Below, piece by piece: positions 1-10,803 of a stretch of 64,000 nucleotides of DNA (position 1 is the first letter of the stretch; each line of letters starts with the position of its first letter). The notes under the pieces are model-generated. The model was not told where the DNA came from. It ran no database searches and saw only the letters and a program-made list of their open reading frames with translations. This DNA is from Daucus carota subsp. sativus (Eukaryota > Streptophyta > Magnoliopsida > Apiales > Apiaceae). The translations under genes were made by a program, and so were the position numbers. The DNA lies in NCBI RefSeq assembly GCF_001625215.2, contig NC_030385.2, positions 32,327,598 to 32,391,597 on the forward strand, in the 5' to 3' direction.

Positions 1-636
1 TTCCCATTCCCACCAATCATCCAAACACCCTTATTTTTATAAAAAAAATAAAATTTTAAAAATAAGTTGTAGGTCTATGTTTTATAAAAACCTTAAAAAA
101 CGTGTCGTGCAGTGAAAAAGAAACGTATACAATTGATTCGCATAAATGGCTAATTTAGCCTTTTAGTGTAATGGAAAGCTTAAACCACTGCTTGATAAGA
201 GAAATGCAGTGAATCAAGTTATAAACAACTTTTTATAAGTTACGATTTGTTAAGATCGTCATACAAAGATTTTTCTTTTCAATAATTTATTTTATATTAA
301 ACTCGTCTGTAAAATAACTTCTTTTGTTATTGCATACAATAAATTAAATTAGTAATTCAAAATGTTAACTAATTAATAAGTACCGTGTGCTGAGCACGGA
401 CTATATTGCTTGATTTAAAAAAAATGCGTAAATCAATCTTTAAAACAAAGAGATATATTCCAAAAAGATGTGCTGAGAGAAATATATACCAAGCTGGGCT
501 GAGGAAAAGCAACTGACATGGGCCAACACAACACTTACAAAAAGATAAAAACATAAACATTAGCCCAACTCAGCAAAATAGCCCACACTAAGAAACATCA
601 TCCTACACGTACGGCCAGTGTCAGGATATTATAATA
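1..636. other. AT-rich intergenic sequence, no gene seen
   Basis: No frame shows a recognisable domain or splice-linked exons. The short open frame near 369-560 is low-complexity hydrophobic sequence without homology that I recognise. The right edge abuts a Helitron-like 3' end. Confidence 0.5.
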
Positions 637-1749
637 CTAACCGGGCAAAGCGCGGCTGTTTTAAATTATTTTTTGGTATATGTTCATCTTTTTAAATTGA
701 GATTATTTATATTGTACATTTATTTATATTTAAAGTCATATTATATTGATATCTATATGTACACATATCCTCACTATGATATTTATTAAAATATAAACCC
801 AAAAATATACACTATTTAAAATTTTATTATATAATTAAATTACCACCCAACTAAAATTATTGAAAATTTGATATAAGAAATGAGATTTTTGCCGAATCAG
901 AATTCTTGTCATATAGTTATATATTATATTTATAATTATTCTAATATGTACATATATAATTTTTTAAAAATAATAATTAAATATTCTAAAAATCGGTTAG
1001 TTGACTAATTAATCGATAATCAGAAGGATTTTTAATCCGATTTGGTAAAATTCGGTTATATCGATGATTATTTGGTCAAAACTTGATCAATTAGACGAAA
1101 ATCAGGTTGAATATTAAATTTTACAAAATTTGTGGGGCAAATTTAAAATTTTAAAAATGATTAGATATATATATTATTATATATAATATGAAATTATTTT
1201 CAAATAATGATCATGTTAATATTTATACTAAGTAAGGGCATATTAGTCTTTTTGAATTAAATTACTCATTATTGTTGTATTAGATATATAATAGAACTTG
1301 ACAAAATTCGGTTAAAATCGATGGCTAATTGGACAAAAATTGGATTAATTGGTTGAAAATCATGTCGAACATTGGAATTTACAAAATTTGTGGGGGATAA
1401 TTTAAAATTCTAAGAATAATTATATATATTTATTATTTTTACATATATAAAATAAAACTAATTCAGAATAATGATCCTATTATTTTGATTAATCATCGAT
1501 TTCCGAATTCCCACCTTTTGAAACACGGGATATTTATAACATATATGTATTGGAGTTTTAAATATGAAATAATTTAATGTATATTAATGATTAGACATTA
1601 ATGTCTAATTCCTTAAAAAAACATTAATGTCTAATAAATACGTTAGTGTAAAAGTCAATAATGACCTTTATATAAAAAAAATGAATTTTGAGCAAAAGGT
1701 AGTATGGTCACTTTGAATTAAATTACTCAAGGTTGTTGTATTATATAGA
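637..1749 (-). mobile_element. Helitron-like element, degenerate, with an internal duplicated unit
   Basis: On the minus strand the element would begin TCTATATAATACAAC at 1749, preceded by A, as plant Helitrons do. It would end with a GC-rich hairpin (CCGCGCTTTGCCCGG, about 641-655) followed by TTAG at 637 and a flanking T. The canonical 3' end is CTRR, so TTAG is one mismatch away. A second 5'-like start (TCTAATACAAC) lies near 1277. The segments about 1000-1180 and 1310-1430 are diverged copies of each other, sharing an ACAAATTTTGTAAA core and a CCGAATTTT motif, so this looks like a partial tandem insertion. No coding capacity is visible; it would be non-autonomous. Confidence 0.4.
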
Positions 1750-2023
1750 TTACTTAATCAAGTCTCTTTTTCTTATGCCTTGCACTGATGCTTCACATAA
1801 TTAACAAATAATTCAACTTTACAAGGATAAAACAATGAAATATTTATCATACTATAAAAGTAAAAAAAGAATTATTCACACTAAAAGTTCCATACATCAT
1901 CATATACAATATATTAATCATTAATTTTTGAGAAACTCTTGTTATACAAAATCTAATAACAAAAACTCTGTGTAGATTATCATATCATAAAAACAAAAAT
2001 AAAATTATTCACTTTTAAAAATT

Positions 2024-3310
2024 TTATACATCATGATCTATAGTCCAGCCTTTTATGTTTAATTGTTTGATTCCTTGAATTGTGCGAGGGAGCAATCCGG
2101 CTACACACGAAGGGTCTCTCCCATTCATCACTACATTCATTGATGGCATGTCACCAGCTGCAGAAACTATTAATGATCCAAATGCATCATTGGATGTTTC
2201 TTGTAGTCTCAGCAACTCTGATTTGAATTATCACATGAAGCGATTTTATGAACCAAACATTTTATAAAGAGTAGACAATGAAGAGAAACCATCTATATTT
2301 TTTTTAAAACTAATCAAACATTATTCAAATAATTAACTCTTTTTTTAAAAAAATAGCTAAGTATAAGAATTTGAATTAAAGATTCTTGAACGGTGCAAAC
2401 ATGTGAAATATACACTTGTTGAGGTTAGGCCTATTGATGACCCACAAAATAATTGATGCAGGACCTTGACCATACAATGGTGGATTTTAGGTCACTTGAG
2501 GCCCATGAAAGGAGAAACCTGGGTTTGGAATCTGGTACTCATGTGCCTAATATGGAGGGTTTATGTCACTATAGTTGAAAAAGGCCTGAAGTTGCCGAGA
2601 GCATTCCTGGATACATTTTTCTTTCTCGATCTTTCAAGCTTGATGTATATGTCTCGATCTTTTCCGAATTCTTGACTAATGTCCTACTTATAATAACAAG
2701 GATTCCGTTTAAGTAGTATATCACGTACAAACAAATTCTTGTTATATACACAACAATTTCAATCCAGCCAGACAATTTTGCATATTTACGATACATAATT
2801 CAACTATTACAAAATTTTAATAAGATTAAAAGATATATTACCTGTGGGTGATGTTGAAAGAGATCTGGAGCATTTTCTTCATCATTTACTACAATTATTG
2901 AAATAAAAAATATTAGAATAATAATACACGCTAATTAATTTTTAGAACAATTTTTTTACGTAACAAAAAACAAATTTTCATAAATTGACATATGCAATAT
3001 GAGAGAAAAATGAAATTGATTTTGGAAACTTACCTTATCAATTGGAATCGAGAGAAAAGTCACGACGATATTAAGACCTTCAAAACTTGTACAAATTTCG
3101 GAAAATATTACAAAATTTAGGTAAGTGGGTCGACAAATCATTTTAAAATCGCGATTTCATAAAAACATAACATGTGTTTTATCAAATCATTATACCTAGA
3201 TGGTAGACTATAGACAGAAGTAATCGGAAAATTATAGTTTTAGTCGGAAAAAGAAAATATTTTGAAGGGCGTTTATGAATTGGGAGAGAGTGATGAACTA
3301 ATAAGCGGCG
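2024..3310 (-). other. possible spliced gene or gene relic of unknown function
   Basis: Several minus-strand signals line up, but I do not recognise a family. A TATA-like TATAAAT lies at 3348-3354. A strong donor (ATAAG|GTAAGT) follows 3034. A clean 47-nt exon at 2842-2888 (TGTAG acceptor, CAG|GTAAT donor) reads NDEENAPDLFQHHPQ. A further open stretch at about 2041-2225 reads SELLRLQETSNDAFGSL at its start and ends in a stop at 2024-2026. Linking exons around 2590-2690 could not be joined in one frame. It could be an expressed small gene, a long noncoding RNA or a decayed copy. Confidence 0.25.
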
Positions 3311-4907
3311 GAGTTGGGTATGAAAACCTAAGGTAAACATCGTGCATTATTTATAAGCAAGAGATCATATCTCATGGTCCATATCTTCTGAAGTTTATCA
3401 TCCAACGGTTGTTAACCACCTAAAATTAGCAAGATTATTCTTTTAACCAAATGGGTCCAAGGGTTGAAATATGGGCTTGGATAATATCCAGGCCCGGTTC
3501 TGAGGGTAGTCTGGAAAGGCAACGGTCTAGGGCCCATAATTAGAAAGAGCCCAAAATTTTTAATTTATATAATTATAGTATATTTTTTTTATCAGGCCGG
3601 GTAAAAATATTAAAATTGATCGATAGAAATTAAATTATTAATAATTAAAAACAAAGCAATTGAGAGGTATAAGAAGTTTTAGATAGAATAGATTAAAAAT
3701 TGATACATAAGAAATATTAGAAAAGTAAATCAATCCAACACACCCAATTTTATTTTATCACATTAACTTAGCACGCCTCTAGCCTTCTCTTTTTGCCTCC
3801 ATCGCTCTGGTTTCCACCCGCCATTAAGTGTGAATTACCTTCCAAAAGCAAACCGCTGTAATCATTAAATTTCTTAAAACTCTGACTATGATAATTATTT
3901 CTTTCTATCATTTGTAAGCTTTAGCATCCATGAATTGATGTTATTCAAAGATTATACACTTGATAATTCAACAGTTTTTTTCTCTCGAAAATCTAATTAT
4001 TGGCATCGCTTTACCAAAGGTGGTTGATTGATTGATTATTGTTCTATTGGACGATTTAAACTATTCAAACATCTTCAATCTTGCATCTTGCAATCTGTTG
4101 CTTCTTGTCTAAGGTGTTATCATATCATTACCTAATTTTTGTGTTATTTTATTTAAATTTTTAATTTACTTTTTTATACTATATTTTCTAAAAACATTTA
4201 CCTGGAAGTGCAAAAAGGGAAAAGAGGTAACTTGAGGAAAATTAAATTGAGAAAACCTAGATGGGGCACACTGAGCGTGGAGGGATTTAGTGGAACAGAG
4301 TGGAGTCAAGTATTGGTTTTATAACTTGCCTAGAGCACAGGGATTTAGTGGAACAGAGTGGAGTCAAGTATTGGTTTTATAACTTGCCTAGAGCACCTCT
4401 TTGATCATTACGGAGTACGGAGTCTTGGTGAGACTTTAGAGGATCCGAAATGAATTGAGTGAGATCGGGAGTAAATTCCAGAAAAACGACGGTGGAAGAT
4501 AACATTAGGGGTGGGTGATGTCATATAAAACTCGGATCTCTTGTTTGTATTTGATCATATAATTTGTTAGCCGTATATATCATATATTTGGACACTATTT
4601 CTATCACAGATTCAAATATTTACAATATATTACAAATGATAGAATAGTAAAATAAATTATCATATAAAAAATTGATAATATCATGTCTTTTGATAAAAGA
4701 AAGACTTGAGATATCATATCAAACTAGAGTAAAGTCTATGTCCCAAAAGATAAAAGGAAAGGAAAGAGAAGGCCATGAGACCCAAGAGACTCGATCACTG
4801 TTAACTAATAATGTGGTGACAGAAATATAATTTAAGGTCGGGCCAGATTTACATAACTTTCAGAAGATTATTATATGAAAATTATTTATGTGTCTTTTTT
4901 AATTACA
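3311..4907. other. intergenic repeats, no gene seen
   Basis: The sequence holds transposon-like debris (for example the GC-rich patch at 3490-3540 and its partner at 3590-3600) and one exact short tandem duplication listed separately. No coding frame with recognisable homology was found. Confidence 0.4.
4281..4396. repeat. 58-bp perfect tandem duplication
   Basis: The unit beginning AGGGATTTAGTGGAACAGAG occupies 4281-4338 and is repeated immediately at 4339-4396 without a visible difference, which suggests a recent local duplication. Confidence 0.9.
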
Positions 4908-6481
4908 CTAGCCTTAAACCCGTGCAAAGCACGTGCCGCTATATAATTTTAAATTTATTATATATAATTTAAATTTTAAAATCATTTTATTAGTGTTTTA
5001 GTATTAATGAATTGAAATCTTATTAAGAGCATCCTTAAGGGGAATATGTATAATGGTTGGCTATATTGATTGGCTAAATTGATTATGTATATGCTCCACT
5101 GGAGTAGAAGACATTAGAACAAATGTATTTATAAGTTATGCATCTATTAATAATTATTATATAATAATAATATATATTAATGATAATTATAAATTATATT
5201 TAAAAGAATAATGGTGGGGTTTTTATCTTGGAGTATATCAAACTGTTCAGAGATGTAAGACTATGAGAACTCTACGTGTAGCACACTTTTTAGTATATCA
5301 AACTGTTTAGAGATGTGAGACTATGATAAATGTAAGACTATGACTCTATGTGTAGCAGAATTTTTTTTTTTTTTTTTTGAAAATGAGAATAAATCTAACA
5401 AATAAGATTCGGCAATTCTCCGTGATAATTCTTTCATTCAAGAAAGCTTATTATCTAACCGTCGGACATGCAAGATGACCGGGGAAATTTAGACAATAAA
5501 ACTTTAATGTCCGAAAAGAAAAACCCGTCTTCTTCCAAGAATCCTGAAAATAAAACAACGGAAACAAGAAAAATATAAGTCGATATATATATATCAGATT
5601 ATATATATGTTATAAAAATAAAAAATATATCTAATAATTAATTGTTAATAAAATCAAATATATATGCATGTGCTGATCAAAATATTCACACAATTATGAT
5701 AACTCATAATTGAGACAATTAAACTCTTAATTAAGGCACAATTAATAAAATATTAACGCCCTTAATTAAGACACAATTAACGCCCTCAAATAAGGCACAA
5801 TTAACGTCCTCAATTACGAGGCATAATTTACGCCCTCAATTACGAGACACAAAAAAACGCCCTCAATTAAGAGGCACAATTAACGCCCAACCATTACAAT
5901 CATCTAAATATAACACTCAGCTGTGAACAAAACTCAAGGACTCGACTCAAAACTGACTCAGTGAGGAGCATGAACTCGCAAAGGATCATCAGGACTCTTA
6001 AAACACAAAAACACAATAGGACTGTACCAAATTGCAACCGAAAACAGAGGAAACAAAATCATACAAAACAAAACTCATCCAACAACAAAAAAGAACAGAG
6101 ACTCGATGCTATTGACTCAGACGCGCGACTCAGTAAATTGACTCGGTGAAGACGATGAACTCGAAACAGACTCGGTGCGAAATCAAAACAAACAAAACCA
6201 ATAAAACAAACTGCTACTCGAACAACAGCAACTCGCCGTGACTCGGTGACTAAACCACCGACTCGCTGTGTGCGCTTCGATCTTCGACGGTGGTTTGATT
6301 GTAATCTACTCCCCACATATCTTGCTGTGGCTTTGGGTGGTCAGTAGTTAGACAAGAAAAAGTACACATGTTCGTGGGTGGGACCTAGAATTTTAGTTAT
6401 AAAGTGAATCACCAAACCAACATGACCAAACCAAAATTTTGTACGAATACGAATTATACGCTTATTATAATATAGTATAGA
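4908..6481 (-). mobile_element. non-autonomous Helitron
   Basis: Read on the minus strand, the element starts TCTATACTATATTATAATAA at 6481, preceded by A. It ends with a hairpin (CACGTGCTTTGCACGGG, about 4917-4933) and CTAG at 4908-4911, followed by T. The A/T host dinucleotide, the 5' TC, the 3' CTAG and the subterminal hairpin are the diagnostic Helitron set. There are no terminal inverted repeats or target duplication, as expected. At 1574 bp it has no RepHel helicase frame. It contains a degenerate tandem repeat (5740-5890) and a less AT-rich segment (5930-6320) that may be captured host sequence. Confidence 0.7.
5740..5890. repeat. degenerate short tandem repeat inside the Helitron
   Basis: About five or six imperfect copies of a 28-36 bp unit are seen, each carrying ACGCCCTCAATTA followed by GGCACAATTA-like sequence. 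Minisatellites of this kind are common near Helitron ends and probably arise during rolling-circle replication. Confidence 0.7.
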
Positions 6482-6733
6482 TTAATAAGACGATATATTA
6501 TATCTATAATATTTAATAATAATAAAAATATATTATTTTTAAAATATAATCATTAACATCAAATTAAAATATCCTACGGATTTGGCGAATTTTACTCTTG
6601 CATCATCAGTTGAGAAACAAAAGCATACAAAAAGACCAAACATGAACAGTTGGCCCAAATAAGCAAGCTCAAATAAAATGAACAGCCGGGCCAAATTAAA
6701 TAAACAAAAATAGGCTTGTTAGAACTTGATAAT

Positions 6734-6980
6734 TGTTATAGATAATATATATAGAGATAAAACTTAAGAAGAGAAGAGCTACATATTAGAGAGAGAGATC
6801 ATCACACTTTTGTACATTCATCCAACCACATATTACAAGGTTTATATAGGGCCATAGATTGTGAGTTACAAGTAAGTGAAAGGCCAAAGGGTGTATACAA
6901 TAATGGGGATAACTCAAAAGCTATATGTATAAGAGTGAAGGAAGCTAGAAAGCTAGGAGTCATCCACCTAATATATAACA
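6734..6980 (-). repeat. 3' LTR of the copia element
   Basis: This 247-bp repeat matches 13009-13255 except for one base (AAAGGGTG here, AAAGAGTG there). It is preceded by the ATAAT target duplication at 6729-6733 and followed at 6981 by the polypurine tract (minus-strand orientation). Confidence 0.95.
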
Positions 6981-6991
6981 CTCCCCCTTGG
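6981..6991 (-). other. polypurine tract of the copia element
   Basis: The minus-strand sequence CCAAGGGGGAG lies directly beside the 3' LTR, where plus-strand DNA synthesis is primed in LTR retrotransposons. Confidence 0.75.
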
Positions 6992-7132
6992 ATGACTCGT
7001 ATCAACAACATGCCTCATTAAAACCTTACTAGGAAAAACCCAGTGGGAAAAACCCTAGTGAAGGAAAAAGAGTACATGTGTCGCATGAATAAAATATCAT
7101 GACTCCCCCTCATTTCAACATTAATACAAATA

Positions 7133-8587
7133 TTAACATATATCCCGGAATCTGCGCATCCCAATCTTGTGCACTAACTTCTCGAAAGAAGATGTTGGAA
7201 GTGCTTTTGTAAACAAGTCTGCTGGATTTTCACATGAGCGAATTTGACAAACATTAATATCTCCCCTCTGCTGAAGTTCGTGAGTGAAGAAGAATTTTGG
7301 GTCAATGTGCTTTGTCCGATCGCCTTTAATGTAGCCTTCCTTGGTCTGAGTGATACATGCTTCATTATCTTCGAAAATGACGGTAGGAGTTCCTTTGTTA
7401 ACTGAAAGACCACATGATTCTCGAATATGATGGATTAGAGACCTTAACCATACACACTCTCGACTTGTTTCATGAAGTGCCAACAACTCGGCATGATTTG
7501 AAGAAGTTGCTGCAAGAGTCTGTTTTGTAGATCGCCAAGATATTGCCGTCTCGCCGTATGTGAATATATAACATGTTTGTGATCTTCCTTTGTGTGGATC
7601 AGACCGATATCCTGCATCTGCATAACCAACTAATTCCACTCTTGAGTCTTTAGAATAAAATAAACCCATATCCATTGTTCCTCGAAGATATCTAAATATT
7701 TGTTTCACACCAGTCCAATGTCTTCGAGTTGGAGCAGAACTATGTCTTGCCAAAAGATTAACAGAAAATGAAATATCAGGACGTGTACAATTGGCAAGAT
7801 ACATTAGTGCACCAATAGCACTAAGATATGGTACTTCAGGACCAAGAAGTTCTTCTCCTTTTTCTCTTGGGCGGAATGGATCTTTATTCTTTTCTAATGA
7901 TCTTACAATCATGGGTGTACTCACAGGATATGCCTTATCCATAATAAATCGTTTAAGAATTTTTTCAATATATGAAGACTGGTGGACAAAGATTCCTTTA
8001 GATAAATGTTCAACTTGAAAACCAAGGCAAAGTTTTGTTTTACCCAAGTCCTTCATTTCAAACTCTTTTTTCAAATATTCAATCGTCTCATGAAGTTCAT
8101 CTGGGGTTCCAATGATGTTTAAATCATCAACATATACTGCAATGATAGTAAACCCCAAATTTGTCCTTTTAATAAAAACACATGGACATATTACATTATT
8201 AGTATATCCATTTTTCAAAAGATATTCACTGAGACGTTTGTACCACATACGACCCGACTGTTTCAATTCGTATAATGATCTCTGTAATTTAATTGAGTAA
8301 ATCTCTCGGGGTTTTGAACTATATGCTTCAGGCATTTTTAATCCATCAGGGATTTTCATGTAAATGTCAGTATCGAGTGACCCATATAAGTAGGCAGTTA
8401 CAACATCCATTAAATTCATTCGGAGCCCTTCTAGAATTGATAAACTTATTAAAAATCTGAATGTTGTTGCATCCATTACCGGGGAATAAGTTTCTTCATA
8501 ATCAATTCCCGGTCTTTGTGAGAAGCCTTGAGCAACAAGGCGTGCCTTGTATCTCACAATTTCATTTTTCTCATTTCTTTTACGCAC
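7133..8587 (-). pseudogene. pol: copia pol 3' segment: reverse transcriptase and RNase H (frameshifted from the rest of pol)
   Basis: This is the C-terminal half of the Copia polyprotein, which would copy the genomic RNA and degrade the RNA strand in the virus-like particle. Reverse transcriptase hallmarks are visible: VRYKARLVAQGFSQ at the start, YSPVMDATTFR, and the catalytic YVDD box. RNase H follows, with GYADAGYRSD, SSNHAELLAL and DNEACI. The open frame starts without an ATG because its upstream coding sequence lies in another frame. The displacement maps to a homopolymer (T-run at 8713-8722, read as A on the coding strand) that appears one base too long. The segment itself has no internal stops. 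Confidence 0.9.
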
Positions 8588-8899
8588 AAATACCCATCTA
8601 TATCCGACGGGTTTTATACCTGCAGGTGTTTGGACAATAGGTCCAAAAACTTGGCGTTTTTCAAGTGATTTCAGTTCTGCTTCAATAGCTTCTTTCCATT
8701 TTGGCCAATCATTTCTTTTTTTTTACATTCATAGATCGATCTGGGCTCATGATCCTCGATTTCCTCAGAAATGTCAAGTGCAGCTGCATATGCAAATATA
8801 TCATCCATGACAATTTCTTTTCTGTTCCACCTCTTTCCTGAAATGACATAATTTATCGAGATCTCTTCATTGTCAACAATTTCAGGTGTTTGATCATCC
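8588..8899 (-). pseudogene. pol: copia pol linker between the two frameshifts
   Basis: Between the two long pol frames, coding sequence continues in a third frame, with recognisable conserved Copia linker stretches such as SGKRWNRKEIV and EEIEDHEPRSI. Its upstream boundary is a frame change at about 8905-8925, just before the stop ending the integrase frame. Its downstream boundary is the homopolymer at 8713-8722. Two separate indels, rather than one, are needed to explain the layout. Confidence 0.75.
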
Positions 8900-10645
8900 T
8901 TAGAAGACGTCTTCAGTGATCAATTCTATGATGTCATTTGATGTACCAACTTCCTTATCAAGTTTCCTTGTTTTTCTTGGAGTTTTATCCTTGGATCCAA
9001 TAGGTCTACCACGCTTCTGGCGTGCTTTAGACTCATTTGCTAGCATGATTTTATTATCTTCTTGAGGAAGTTTAATTTTACAAGGAACATTAACAGCTGG
9101 TATATGTGACTTTGTCACATTCTTGACATCAGTAAATGCATCAGACAATCTATTTGCGACTTCTTGTAGGTGGATAATCTTTTGAACTTCAAGTTCACAT
9201 TGATTTGTACGAGGATCAAAATGAGACAGGGATGCTGCATTCCATAAAATTTCTTGCTTTTCTTTTTCAGATTTAACCTTATCTCCCCCTAATGCAGGAA
9301 AAACTGTCTCATCAAATTGACAATCGGCAAACCTTGCCTTGAATAAATCACCAGTCACGGGCTCCAAATATTTAATAATTGAGGGAGAGTCAAACCCAAC
9401 ATATACCCCTAATCTTCTTTGGGGTCCCATTTTTGTTCGTTGGGGAGGGGATATCGGAACATAAACTGCACACCCAAAAACTCTTAAATGAGAGATATTC
9501 GGTTCTCTACCATTTACAAGTTGCATAGGGGAATATTGATGATAAGAGGTCGGTCGTAACCGAACTAAAGAAGCCGCATGTAAAATCGCATGTCCCCAAG
9601 TAGTATTTGGTAAATTCGTTTTCATAAGTAAAGGTCTTGCAATCAGTTGTAGCCTTTTGATGAAAGATTCAGCGAGACCATTTTGAGTGTGTACGTGGGC
9701 AACAGAATGTTCCACTTCAATCCCAATTGACGTACAATAATCATTAAAAGATTCGGATGTAAATTCCCCTGCATTGTCCAATCTTATTTTCTTTATATTA
9801 TGATCAGGGAATTGTGCTCTTAACCGAATTATTTGAGCAAGGAGTCGTGCAAAAGCAACATTACGAGTGGACAATAAACTAACATGCGACCATCGTGTTG
9901 ATGCATCAATGAGTACCATAAAGTACTGAAATGGCCCACTAGATGGGGTAATTGGTCCACATATATCTCCTTGTATTCGCTCCAAAAAATTTGGGCATTC
10001 AATTGAAACTTTCACAGGAGATGGTCTAGTTATCAATTTTCCTTGAAAACAAGCAATACAGGGGACATCTTTAGATAAAGGAACAATTTTGTTCTTGAGA
10101 GGATGTCCATTTGAGTTTTCTATAATTCTTCGCATCATTGTTGAACCCGGATGACCTAAACGATCATGCCACATCATAAAATTAGTTGGGTCCTCTAATT
10201 TTTTGTTCACCACCATATATGATTCAACTGGATTTATGAAGGTGTAATATAATCCAGATTTATATGAGGGGAGCTTTTCAAGTAACTGCTTCACCCCTGA
10301 GACAACCGATGTGATATATAAAAATTCTTCATCATTTGCATTTGTTGTCTCTATGTGAAAATCATTTTTACGTATATCTTTGAAACTCAAAAGATTTCTT
10401 TTTGATTTGGTGGAAAGCATTGCATCATCAATAGTGAGTCGTGTTCCATTAGGTAACACTATATTTGCTCTTCCGGAGCCATCAATAAGATTTGATGCAC
10501 CAGATATGGTGTTCACAGTAGCTTTAGCTAACTTTAGATGCAAAAAATATTTTTCATTTTTTAGAATTGTGTGTGTTGTTGCACTATCTGCTAAGCAAAG
10601 TGATTCCTCATCTTCTATGACATATGATGAGAGGCTGCTGGCCAT
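8900..10645 (-). CDS. pol: copia pol 5' segment: protease and integrase
   Basis: The frame is open from 10669; the first ATG-encoded methionine is at 10645 (MASSLSSYVIEDEE). Numbered from 10669, the aspartic protease motif is LADSATTHT (Asp28, with Ala where Gly is usual). The GAG-pre-integrase/zinc region follows (MWHDRLGHPG, CIAC: His168, His173, Cys204, Cys207). The integrase core has Asp235, Asp298 and Glu334, a DD35E spacing. The frame ends early at a stop (8900-8902) caused by a frameshift relative to the downstream pol sequence. It is separated from gag by a stop and about 160 bp, so pol may be expressed by splicing or reinitiation rather than as one Gag-Pol frame. Confidence 0.85.
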   Translation of the reverse strand: MASSLSSYVIEDEESLCLADSATTHTILKNEKYFLHLKLAKATVNTISGASNLIDGSGRANIVLPNGTRLTIDDAMLSTKSKRNLLSFKDIRKNDFHIETTNANDEEFLYITSVVSGVKQLLEKLPSYKSGLYYTFINPVESYMVVNKKLEDPTNFMMWHDRLGHPGSTMMRRIIENSNGHPLKNKIVPLSKDVPCIACFQGKLITRPSPVKVSIECPNFLERIQGDICGPITPSSGPFQYFMVLIDASTRWSHVSLLSTRNVAFARLLAQIIRLRAQFPDHNIKKIRLDNAGEFTSESFNDYCTSIGIEVEHSVAHVHTQNGLAESFIKRLQLIARPLLMKTNLPNTTWGHAILHAASLVRLRPTSYHQYSPMQLVNGREPNISHLRVFGCAVYVPISPPQRTKMGPQRRLGVYVGFDSPSIIKYLEPVTGDLFKARFADCQFDETVFPALGGDKVKSEKEKQEILWNAASLSHFDPRTNQCELEVQKIIHLQEVANRLSDAFTDVKNVTKSHIPAVNVPCKIKLPQEDNKIMLANESKARQKRGRPIGSKDKTPRKTRKLDKEVGTSNDIIELITEDVF

Positions 10646-10803
10646 GTTCTTCACACAAAAATGAAGCAAAATTAGAGATAAAACATCTCATGACATTCCA
10701 TAGATTTGAAATTAAGCAACATATTAAAAACCCAAACAAAAGAAACTTTATAGTTCATCCGTAAACACATAAACATTTAATAAAATAAAGCAAAGCCTTT
10801 TAT

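Noticed and set aside
6059-6316. Arg/Ser-rich minus-strand frame in the Helitron
   Set aside because: It comes from GAGTC-rich repeated sequence with no recognisable domain; kept only as possible captured sequence.
8112-10664. Several plus-strand frames inside the copia element
   Set aside because: They are antisense shadows of pol and show no independent coding features.
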